In this document: positions 17,185 to 24,035 of the stretch, one piece after another
Position numbering within the stretch: the first letter of the stretch is position 1
Layout: each line of letters starts with the position of its first letter
Assembly: GCF_017313275.1 (NCBI RefSeq)
Contig: NZ_JAFLNM010000001.1
Coordinates: 310,001-374,000, forward strand
Length of the DNA: 64,000 nucleotides
Source: Flagellimonas profundi
Lineage (GTDB): Bacteria > Bacteroidota > Bacteroidia > Flavobacteriales > Flavobacteriaceae
Direction: 5' to 3'
Program-made: the position numbers and the translations under genes
The notes under the pieces: model-generated
What the model saw: only the letters and a program-made list of their open reading frames with translations
Told to the model about the DNA's origin: nothing
Databases searched by the model: none

Positions 17185-17289
17185 TGATCTATCTGTTTTG
17201 GTTAGTCGCTATGGTCCGGATAGGTTCATTGCCTTTTCGGGCCATATGTTTTTATCACTTGAAAAACTCCAGTTAAAAAAACAAATGGG

Positions 17290-17332
17290 TGATCGGCGTC
17301 ATTGTAAACAAGTGATGTTACCATTAAATTAA
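17290..17332 (+). promoter_or_regulatory. FNR-type box and -7 element for the methyltransferase operon
   Basis: TGATCGGCGTCA (17290-17301), followed by TT, stands 23 bp before TAAATTAA (17325-17332). The ATG is at 17351, so the leader would be very short. Confidence 0.75.
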
Positions 17333-17350
17333 TATGAAATTCAATTAGTC

Positions 17351-17992
17351 ATGGCAGATATTATAGAAACATTCGATGAATACGTGGCACAGTATGAACA
17401 GTGGTATGAAGATCATCCCGAAGTCTATCGATCAGAACTGTTGGCACTGCAACAGCATTTTCAGGAACTTCCACAAAACCTAAGAGGTATTGAGGTTGGT
17501 CTGGGTACTGGAAGGTTTTCAGAGCCCTTGGGAATCAAAGAAGGTATAGAACCTTCTATTGAGATGGCGAAGAAAGCCCTTCAACGTGGAGTAGAGGTAA
17601 TGAAAGGAAAAGCTGAGCACCTTCCCTATGCCTCAATGCAGTTTGATTTTGTGCTGTTTGTCACGATATGCTACTTTAGGAACCTAAAGAGGGCCATATC
17701 CGAGGCATATAGGGTATTAAAACCTGGTGGGGCCATTATTATAGGTTTCTTGGATAAGGAAAAGGACATTGCGCAATCTTACATGGACAAGCGCAATAGA
17801 AGCAACTTCTATAAACAAGCGACCTTTTATTCGGTGGAAAGAGTGGAGGAGTTGCTCAAAAAGTCAGGATTTAAAAATTTGACATACAACCAAACCCTTT
17901 TTGGGGAACTTGAGGAAATCAAAGAAGTACAGACACCAAAGGACGGACATGGCGAGGGGTCTTTTATAACCGTAAAAGCTGTGAGGACATGA
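17351..17992 (+). CDS. Class I SAM-dependent methyltransferase
   Basis: The 213-residue protein is a type-11 methyltransferase. Motif I is GIEVGLGTGRFSEPLG, the acidic residue after strand 2 appears in IEPSIEMAK, and VLFVTICYF with RVLKPGGAIIIGF gives motifs IV-VI. The N-terminal helix (FDEYVAQYEQWYEDHP) is typical of small-molecule or metabolite methyltransferases in Bacteroidota. The substrate is unknown. It overlaps the archease-like gene by 4 bp (ATGA), showing translational coupling. The pair sits behind an FNR-type promoter. Confidence 0.85.
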   Translation: MADIIETFDEYVAQYEQWYEDHPEVYRSELLALQQHFQELPQNLRGIEVGLGTGRFSEPLGIKEGIEPSIEMAKKALQRGVEVMKGKAEHLPYASMQFDFVLFVTICYFRNLKRAISEAYRVLKPGGAIIIGFLDKEKDIAQSYMDKRNRSNFYKQATFYSVERVEELLKKSGFKNLTYNQTLFGELEEIKEVQTPKDGHGEGSFITVKAVRT

Positions 17993-18396
17993 CTGGATTG
18001 ATGCAACATAAGGTAGGCAATGAAATAAAGGTTCTGGCCCCGACACTGGGTAAACTTTTTAGGGACAATCTTGGAGTTATGAACGATATTTTGAAGGAAA
18101 GGGCCTGTGATAAAGTAACCCATTTTGATTGCTTGATGCGATTCGAGCTTGCCGCAACAGATACGACTGACCTTTTGCTTCAATTTCTTTCGGAGGTACT
18201 TTCTTTGGGCTATCAACAAAAGGCTCTTTTCTGTAATGCCTATTTTCCCGAATTGACGGAAAAAAAAGTGGATGTACGATTATTTGGAATATGGACGGGT
18301 CCTTTAAATGAGAACATCAAAATAAGCTGTGATAATGCCTATGTAAGGAAAAATGGGGACGACATCTGGGAAAGCCATATCCTTTTCGATACTTAG
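17989..18396 (+). CDS. Archease-like protein with altered N-terminal motif
   Basis: The 135-residue protein resembles archease. EIKVLAPTLGKLFRDNLGVM fits the strand and helix after the archease HTAD motif, TDLLLQFLSEVLSL fits the conserved LLxxWLNELL helix, and the C-terminus ends in HILFDT, where archeases have a metal-binding Asp. The N-terminal HTAD of true archeases reads HKVGNEI here, so one metal-ligand Asp seems to be missing. Archease activates the RNA ligase RtcB, but no rtcB gene is in the window. It overlaps the methyltransferase gene by 4 bp. It may be a repurposed homologue. Confidence 0.6.
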   Translation: MTGLMQHKVGNEIKVLAPTLGKLFRDNLGVMNDILKERACDKVTHFDCLMRFELAATDTTDLLLQFLSEVLSLGYQQKALFCNAYFPELTEKKVDVRLFGIWTGPLNENIKISCDNAYVRKNGDDIWESHILFDT

Positions 18397-18493
18397 TTTA
18401 GTTGGCAAAAAACGGTATAGTGGATTTCCAACATCATACGCTTACCCTGAAAACAAACGATCCTTGTTTCCCGTATGACTTCGAATCGTGGGG

Positions 18494-19141
18494 TCAATAA
18501 TCGGGCACACCATTCAATTCTTCCAACAATTGAATCGCTTCCTCTTCGGAAACTTGTTCGAAATTCGAATAGAATTGTCCCACGGCCCTGAAATTATGAG
18601 GTGTTTCCAAACAGATGACCTTATCTATAAAGTTGGAACCTTCAAGATTCTGAACTGCTCCAAGAGGAGCAACGGGAATGGCTACGATTGTTTTTTTGGG
18701 ATGTTGACCATGGACCAATTCGGCCGTAACCTTTAAAGTATTCCCTGTGGCCACCCCATCATCCACTATGATAATGGTCTTGCCTTGCAATGCTATGGGA
18801 GGATGGCCCTTGTGATATAGGTCATATCTTTTTTGTAGCTTCTTCCGAATGTTCTCCGTTTCTTCCGCGATATACTTTTTGGGGATATCAAGATACTCGT
18901 TGAGAACCATATTTTCCAAACTTACCGCGCCTATAGCATATTCTTTGTTGAACGGGTGCCCTATCTTTTTTGATAGTACAACATCCAAAGGTGCGTTCAG
19001 TGTCTTTGCGATGATAGCCCCCAAAGGAAGCCCACCTTTCGGTATGGCTAGTACCACAACGTCCTTGCCCTTAAATGTTTTTAGCTTTTCTGCCAGCTGT
19101 AGAGCGGCGTCAATTCTGTCCTTGAACATTTTTCCCTTCAT
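18494..19141 (-). CDS. Phosphoribosyltransferase-domain protein
   Basis: The 215-residue type I phosphoribosyltransferase has the PRPP-binding motif IIIVDDGVATGNTL and the upstream VVLAIPKGGLPLGAIIA and VVLSKKIGHP segments. This subtype, often annotated as a predicted phosphoribosyltransferase, is the kind found in mycobacterial Rv0571c and in the N-terminal part of Rv2030c, both members of the DosR dormancy regulon. The nucleobase or other acceptor is unknown. The gene has its own minus-strand FNR-type promoter, back to back with that of the gene at 19344. Confidence 0.85.
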   Translation of the reverse strand: MKGKMFKDRIDAALQLAEKLKTFKGKDVVVLAIPKGGLPLGAIIAKTLNAPLDVVLSKKIGHPFNKEYAIGAVSLENMVLNEYLDIPKKYIAEETENIRKKLQKRYDLYHKGHPPIALQGKTIIIVDDGVATGNTLKVTAELVHGQHPKKTIVAIPVAPLGAVQNLEGSNFIDKVICLETPHNFRAVGQFYSNFEQVSEEEAIQLLEELNGVPDY

Positions 19142-19209
19142 TTTTTCGGCTCATTTTATAAAAGTGGCCCGTATCCATTTTATTCCTTGGTTTTTCAGTT
19201 TTTATACCA

Positions 19210-19252
19210 TGAAGCTAGGGCATACGGCCTTTACCATCAATGATATACATCA
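19210..19252 (-). promoter_or_regulatory. FNR-type box and -7 element for the phosphoribosyltransferase
   Basis: TGATATACATCA (19241-19252) reads TGATGTATATCATT in minus orientation. After 23 bp comes TAGCTTCA (19217 to 19210). The leader to the ATG at 19141 is about 65 nt. Confidence 0.75.
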
Positions 19253-19273
19253 TTCAGGATATGACTTTTCAAG

Positions 19274-19316
19274 TGATCCCGATCATTTCCGGCACTTGCT
19301 GCTTTTTCTACTTTTA
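19274..19316 (+). promoter_or_regulatory. FNR-type box and -7 element for the 19344 operon
   Basis: TGATCCCGATCA (19274-19285), followed by TT, stands 23 bp before TACTTTTA (19309-19316). Its centre lies 33 bp from the centre of the divergent box at 19241-19252. Confidence 0.75.
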
Positions 19317-19343
19317 TTGTATTGATCATAGTCTTTAATAGCT

Positions 19344-19577
19344 ATGAAGAACTTGAATTCCATATTGAACCGAATTACAGCATTGACAAATACCATAGAA
19401 TCCCAGTACCCTGAACTCTACAGATTCTTGGATGAAAATCCAATGACCCTGCCTTTGAGCCCTCATCCCCAAGTGGACAAAAAAGCTTTGGAAGGCTATT
19501 TGGAGAGTTTACAACAATTGTTGGAGCATCATCAGGAGACACATAAAAAGGGTGTGCAGATGGTCAGTTTGGTCTAA
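19344..19577 (+). CDS. Small conserved helical protein
   Basis: The 77-residue protein has two amphipathic helices joined by a Pro-rich linker (NPMTLPLSPHPQVD). The second helix contains LEGYLESLQQLLEHHQETH. No family is recognised. Its place as the first gene behind an FNR-type promoter, followed by the membrane protein and a Usp gene, supports it being real and part of the stress response. Confidence 0.6.
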   Translation: MKNLNSILNRITALTNTIESQYPELYRFLDENPMTLPLSPHPQVDKKALEGYLESLQQLLEHHQETHKKGVQMVSLV

Positions 19578-19639
19578 AGGTGTAATGGTTTCATGTCTAT
19601 TTGTCCACTTATCTAGTAAGGAAAATAAATAGTGATCAA

Positions 19640-20176
19640 ATGAAAGCTAGAAGATATAAAGTAGTTATCTGGATATTGATGGGGATTATTGCCCTTTTCC
19701 TCCTTCTGGCCCTTTGGTATAAGCAAAGCCATGCCATGGACCTTGTGGAACCCTACACGGTCAATTCCGAAAATTTTGGGAGAAAACTGCTCATCGCTAC
19801 ACAGGGCAGTGATTTCAAGGATGCCCTGGTACAGGATGTCATAACCCATTATAAAAACGACTCGGTATTTATAAAGGTTATCGATGTTTCGGGGCTACCA
19901 CAGGTGAATCACCAAGATTTTGATGGGATACTACTGGTACATACATGGGAGTACAATAAGCCACCGCAAGTGGTGGAGGAGTTTATTGGGGATAGCAAGG
20001 TCAAGATTCAAAAGGTTATTGCAATCACCACTTCCGGTGAGGGTCATAGGTTTATAGAGGGAGTGGACGGGATTTCCGGGGAATCGGAGGTGAAATTTGC
20101 ACACGAATATTCCGATTGGGCCATCATGAAATTGAATTCCCTTTTGTTTGAAGATACCAAGGACACTTTACCTTAA
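19640..20176 (+). CDS. Membrane-anchored flavodoxin-like protein
   Basis: From the ATG at 19640 the protein has 178 residues. A TTG at 19601 would extend it by 13 residues without benefit. One transmembrane helix (about residues 7-27) is followed by an extracytoplasmic or peripheral domain with an alternating alpha/beta pattern. RKLLIATQGSDFKDAL looks like a flavodoxin phosphate loop, and GILLVHTWEYNKPP and KVIAITTSGEGH resemble the other flavin-binding loops. Flavin binding is inferred, not shown. It lies between the small gene at 19344 and the Usp gene at 20199 and is probably in one operon with them. Confidence 0.55.
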   Translation: MKARRYKVVIWILMGIIALFLLLALWYKQSHAMDLVEPYTVNSENFGRKLLIATQGSDFKDALVQDVITHYKNDSVFIKVIDVSGLPQVNHQDFDGILLVHTWEYNKPPQVVEEFIGDSKVKIQKVIAITTSGEGHRFIEGVDGISGESEVKFAHEYSDWAIMKLNSLLFEDTKDTLP

Positions 20177-20198
20177 ATAACTGATAAATCTATGAATT

Positions 20199-21038
20199 AT
20201 GAAAAAAGTACTGCTTCCCACCGATTTTTCCAGCAATGCTTACAATGCCATTGTATATGCTTTGAAGCTCTATGGAGACACTTCATGCGTTTTTTATCTG
20301 GTACATACCTATATGGTACCTGTTTATACCTCGGAGTACAATATGGCAAATCCCTTGGGTATGGATTTGCTCGAGGTCTATGAAAAGCAGTCCATGGACC
20401 GGTTAATCGCATTGAAGGAAGAACTATTGATTCACCATAACAATCCAAAACATCGATGGGAGGTCCATAGTGCTTTTGGCATCTTAACAGATGAAATATG
20501 GCGGCTAGTGGAAAAAGAAGGAATTGATCTGGTTGTCATGGGGACCCAAGGAGCAACGAGTGCCGAAGAAGTTTTGTTGGGAAGCAATACGGTACACACC
20601 ATAAAAAAGGCCAATTGTCCGGTCATTGCTGTACCTGAGGACTTTGCTTATGAAAATCCCAAGCAAATTTTATTCCCTACGGATTTTGAAGTGGACTACA
20701 AAGGCAAGGGAATTGAAGAGTTACTGTATTTGGCCAAGGCACACATAGGGTTTATCAATGTTCTGCATGTGGGAAGAGGCACTAAAATGAAGGATTTTCA
20801 AAATAAAAACAAGGAACTCCTTGATCAACGGTTAAAACCTGTTGCACATCTATTTCATGAAGCTCCTAAAAATGAAGTTGTTGAAGGAATCAATGAATAT
20901 CAACTGAAAAATAAAGTCAACTTATTGGTGATGATTATGAACAAGCACACTTTTTTGGAAAGCCTGTTCATCAAACCTGTAATACGGAATATAGGGCTGC
21001 ATCTCCATATCCCCTTTATGGTCATTCCGCAATTATGA
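20199..21038 (+). CDS. Universal stress protein, tandem Usp domains
   Basis: The 279-residue protein has two Usp domains. The first starts MKKVLLPTDFSSNAYNA and contains a canonical ATP-binding loop, VVMGTQGATSAEEVLLGSN (G-x2-G-x9-G-S). The second (from about residue 147, ILFPTDFEVDYKGKG) lacks a clear loop. Such tandem proteins bind ATP and act in cytoplasmic stress signalling. It lies 22 bp after the membrane protein gene in the operon starting at the 19274 promoter. Confidence 0.9.
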   Translation: MKKVLLPTDFSSNAYNAIVYALKLYGDTSCVFYLVHTYMVPVYTSEYNMANPLGMDLLEVYEKQSMDRLIALKEELLIHHNNPKHRWEVHSAFGILTDEIWRLVEKEGIDLVVMGTQGATSAEEVLLGSNTVHTIKKANCPVIAVPEDFAYENPKQILFPTDFEVDYKGKGIEELLYLAKAHIGFINVLHVGRGTKMKDFQNKNKELLDQRLKPVAHLFHEAPKNEVVEGINEYQLKNKVNLLVMIMNKHTFLESLFIKPVIRNIGLHLHIPFMVIPQL

Positions 21039-21098
21039 GAGGAGTTGAGGTGGAATGAGGTAGAGTAAACGGGTGAGACCATTTATGGGCTATTAAAG

Positions 21099-21149
21099 TT
21101 GCCAATGGATAATGTACCCAAGTGGTAATGTTCGTTGCACCATTGGCAA
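21099..21149. promoter_or_regulatory. Inverted repeat upstream of the erythromycin-esterase gene
   Basis: TTGCCAATGG (21099-21108) and CCATTGGCAA (21140-21149) are perfect 10-bp inverted copies separated by 31 bp. The right arm ends 37 bp before the start codon at 21187. The arrangement suggests two operator half-sites or a leader hairpin. It differs from the FNR-type boxes of the neighbouring genes. Confidence 0.5.
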
Positions 21150-21186
21150 TTTTCGGTAGTTGTTAAGTAAATGAAAAAATGGAACT

Positions 21187-22509
21187 ATGACTTCAAAAAT
21201 TTCAGAAATGGATAATAGAATAAAATCATTGGCAAGTGTGAGCAAGTCGTTGGAGGGAATATACGACCTGGATGCACTGATCGAAAACCTATCAAAGTCC
21301 AGACTTGTATTGCTGGGAGAGGCCTCCCACGGAACCCATGAGTACTATACATGGAGAACTGCCATCAGCAAGCGCCTCATTGCCGAACATGGCTTCAATT
21401 TTATTGCCGTGGAAGGGGACTGGCCTGACTTCTACACTGTTAATCGCTTTGTCAAGCATCATGCAGAAGCTGGGACCGATGCGGTTCAAGTGTTAAAAAA
21501 GTTTAATCGATGGCCTACATGGATGTGGGCCAATTGGGAAATTGAAACCTTGGTAAATTGGCTTCATGGATACAATGGAAAACTTTCAAATCTTGAAAAA
21601 GTCGGTATCTATGGTCTGGATGTATACAGTCTTTGGGAATCTATGGAAGCCATGATCAACTATCTAAAGGACCATGACCCCACGTTATTGCCCGAAGCCA
21701 AAAGGGCGTTGGGGTGCTTTGAGCCCTTTGGGGACGAGATGGGCATGGCCTATGCAAGATCACTGCATAGGTTAATACCAAAAACCTGTGAAAATGAGGT
21801 AGTATCCCTGTTGAGAAGTATCAGGCAGCGGATGGCCAATTTCAATACCGATATGGAGGCCTCGCTGAATATGGAACAAAATGCCCATATAGCCAAAAAT
21901 GCCGAAAAATATTATCGTTCCATGGTTTCGACTAACCAAAATTCCTGGAACCTTAGAGACCGGCACATGATGGAAACATTACGGCGGTTATTGGATTTTC
22001 ACGGCTCGGATGCCAAAGCCATCGTTTGGGAGCACAATACCCATGTCGGCGATGCACGAGCAACTGATATGGTTCACGAAGGATCTATTAACCTAGGACA
22101 GCTGGTAAGGGAAGAACTGAAAATATTCAAGCCTAAAATTGTAGGTTTTGGTTCTTTTTCTGGAACTGTAGTGGCGGGGTCGGAATGGGGTGCCCCCATG
22201 AGAAACATGCATATGCCAAAAGCAAGGGAGGGTTCTTGGGAATATCTATTGCATTCGACCGGAAAAGGAGATCAAATAGTATTTATGGATGATCTTAAGG
22301 AAAGTACAATGTTTATGGACCCCATTCCACACCGGGCAATCGGAGTAGTCTACCATCCACAGTACGAACATATTGGAAATTATGTACCATCAATAATGCC
22401 GGAAAGGTATGATATATTTATACATTTGGATGTCACCACTTCCGTCCACCCTATGAAGATGTTTTCGGATAAATCACAATTGCCCGAAACCTACCCCTGG
22501 GCGTTTTAA
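21187..22509 (+). CDS. Erythromycin-esterase family protein
   Basis: The 440-residue protein covers the whole erythromycin-esterase family. The catalytic-site segments are LVLLGEASHGTHEYY (Glu and His), FNFIAVEGDWPDF, VWEHNTHVGDAR (His near residue 284) and a late EGSWE/HRAIGVVYHP region. The family includes macrolide esterases EreA/B and uncharacterised proteins such as the C-terminal part of Rv2030c. In this context a stress-linked hydrolase is more likely than drug resistance. An in-frame ATG at 21208 is an alternative start. No FNR-type box precedes it. It may read through from the Usp gene or use the 21099-21149 repeat. Confidence 0.88.
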   Translation: MTSKISEMDNRIKSLASVSKSLEGIYDLDALIENLSKSRLVLLGEASHGTHEYYTWRTAISKRLIAEHGFNFIAVEGDWPDFYTVNRFVKHHAEAGTDAVQVLKKFNRWPTWMWANWEIETLVNWLHGYNGKLSNLEKVGIYGLDVYSLWESMEAMINYLKDHDPTLLPEAKRALGCFEPFGDEMGMAYARSLHRLIPKTCENEVVSLLRSIRQRMANFNTDMEASLNMEQNAHIAKNAEKYYRSMVSTNQNSWNLRDRHMMETLRRLLDFHGSDAKAIVWEHNTHVGDARATDMVHEGSINLGQLVREELKIFKPKIVGFGSFSGTVVAGSEWGAPMRNMHMPKAREGSWEYLLHSTGKGDQIVFMDDLKESTMFMDPIPHRAIGVVYHPQYEHIGNYVPSIMPERYDIFIHLDVTTSVHPMKMFSDKSQLPETYPWAF

Positions 22510-22605
22510 ATAGCAGTTCATTAGAGTGTTCCAGCCCGGATAGAAAGAAAAGTAAGGACCACTTCCATTTTTTAGGAAAATATTAACAAAAAAAGGCAGT
22601 TGAAC

Positions 22606-22648
22606 TGATCTGGGTCATCCCTTAGGATGGTTTTATGGATTACTTTAG
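22606..22648 (+). promoter_or_regulatory. FNR-type box and -7 element with no protein gene downstream
   Basis: TGATCTGGGTCA (22606-22617) stands 23 bp before TACTTTAG (22641-22648). The core is the same as in the other RNA promoter (13702-13713) and the hsp20 box. Only the candidate small RNA lies downstream on this strand. Confidence 0.78.
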
Positions 22649-22651
22649 TGC

Positions 22652-22856
22652 AACATTTGATATTCAAAAGATATTGAATGTAAAGGTTCTTAAATCTTGT
22701 GAAAGACTTGGGAACTAGGGGAGATAAAAAATTGTTCATTGAACCTTTTGATTTTTGAATTTGTTTGGCAACAAACTTGTTCGGATTTTAATGTAAGTGG
22801 TAATTGACAAATTTTTATTTTCACGGAACTGGGGTACGCAAGTACCCCAGTTTTTT
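22652..22856 (+). ncRNA. Candidate FNR-box-controlled small RNA (about 205 nt)
   Basis: Transcription from the promoter at 22606-22648 would start near 22652 and stop at the strong terminator 22828-22856. The two ATG codons inside are each followed at once by TAA, so the RNA is not coding. Local inverted repeats (ATTCAA with TTGAAT near 22675, and AAAGGTTC with GAACCTTT about 60 nt apart) suggest secondary structure. It lies between the erythromycin-esterase gene and the converging regulator gene. Confidence 0.65.
22828..22856 (+). terminator. Strong intrinsic terminator of the plus-strand RNA
   Basis: A perfect 10-bp stem (ACTGGGGTAC with GTACCCCAGT) closes a GCAA tetraloop and runs into six T residues. 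The T-run is on the plus strand only. Confidence 0.9.
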
Positions 22857-22961
22857 ATGCCCACCCCCCGACATATCAAAAAAGACATTTCATGATTGGG
22901 TGCTATGTTGCATGGTATAAGAGATAGCATGGCTTTCCATATTTCGGGCCTCTTTCTCCTT

Positions 22962-24035
22962 TTAGTCTTCAAAATCCGCTATGCGCTGGAGCTTCTCTTT
23001 ATCCAATAGCGTGAGCTTTTTTCTGCTGTCCGTCCCAATCAGCCCAATTTCTTTAAATTTTGTAAGTGTCCTGATTGCGGTTTCTTTGGCGACCCCTATC
23101 ATTGAGGCCAGGTCTTCCCTGAGGATATCCACTCCTTTTTGGTTTTCATCCTTCAATATACCCTTTTCATGAAGTTCCAATAGTGCTTTGGCGGTACGTC
23201 GATTAACCGATGAGTAAGCAATGTCAATCAATTTTTCCTGTAAGTGTACCGTATTGCTGGAAATAATTTCAAGGAACTTATTGGCAAGTTCCATGTCGTG
23301 GTGGATCAAATTGACAAAATCTTGCTTGGGTATATCCAACACTTCGGCATATTCCATGGTGACGGCAGATTCAATATAGATGCCTTCCTTACCAAGTAGG
23401 GAAAGTTGACCAAAAAAATCACCTGGGCCATACCAACCGGTAACTATTTCCTTTCCGCTTTCGGCTACCCTATAGGTTTTTACATTGCCTTTTTCCACAA
23501 AATAAAGATGATGGGCAGCATCGCCTTCCCGAAATATGATATCCCTATCCTTAAAGTGCTTGTTTTTTCTACTGCTTGAAAGAAGTTCTTCATCCAGATA
23601 TGCTGAAGCTTCCTTTAAGAATAAATTGAGTCCCTTGGAGTTTTTATCGACCCTTTGTCGCAAAAAGTCGTTTTTTTTCAGACGAATCTCCAAAGCCTTT
23701 AAAAGTTCTTCCGTTTTAAAGGGTTTGTAAATGTAATCATCGGCTCCAAGGCTCAAACCCCGTCTAATATCCTCTTTTTGGTCCTTGGCAGTGAGAAAAA
23801 TAAATGGGATGCCCGCTGTCCTTTCATTTTGACCCAATACTTCCAGAACCGTATAGCCATTTGCTTCGGGCATCACGATATCACATATGATGATATCGGG
23901 AAGTGCTGTCATGGCCATTTGTATGCCCACTCTACCATTTTCTGCGGCAATAACCTCATAATTGCACAATTCGAGAAGTTCCACTGTGTTTTCCCGGAAC
24001 TCGGGATTATCTTCGATGATTAGTACCTTTTTCAT
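22962..24035 (-). CDS. Response regulator: receiver fused to CRP/FNR-type DNA-binding protein
   Basis: The 357-residue protein has an N-terminal receiver domain (acidic pocket IIEDN, phospho-acceptor Asp52 in ICDIVMP, Thr82, Lys104). A cyclic-nucleotide-binding-like beta roll spans about 155-250, followed by a dimer helix and a CRP-type helix-turn-helix at 305-335. The recognition helix reads KETAIR (317-322). Its Glu318 and Arg322 match the residues with which CRP and FNR read TGA/TCA. The nucleotide pocket reads FGQLSLL and ESA where CRP has FGEL and RSA, so cAMP binding is unlikely. The roll has no Cys, so no FNR iron-sulfur cluster is possible. The start overlaps the kinase gene by 29 bp. 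It is the prime candidate for binding the TGAY-N4-RTCA boxes. Confidence 0.92.
   Translation of the reverse strand: MKKVLIIEDNPEFRENTVELLELCNYEVIAAENGRVGIQMAMTALPDIIICDIVMPEANGYTVLEVLGQNERTAGIPFIFLTAKDQKEDIRRGLSLGADDYIYKPFKTEELLKALEIRLKKNDFLRQRVDKNSKGLNLFLKEASAYLDEELLSSSRKNKHFKDRDIIFREGDAAHHLYFVEKGNVKTYRVAESGKEIVTGWYGPGDFFGQLSLLGKEGIYIESAVTMEYAEVLDIPKQDFVNLIHHDMELANKFLEIISSNTVHLQEKLIDIAYSSVNRRTAKALLELHEKGILKDENQKGVDILREDLASMIGVAKETAIRTLTKFKEIGLIGTDSRKKLTLLDKEKLQRIADFED

Noticed and set aside
21187..22509. Erythromycin-esterase family gene as an antibiotic-resistance determinant
   Set aside because: The family is broad, and the neighbours are stress genes with no mobile element. A resistance role cannot be claimed from the sequence.
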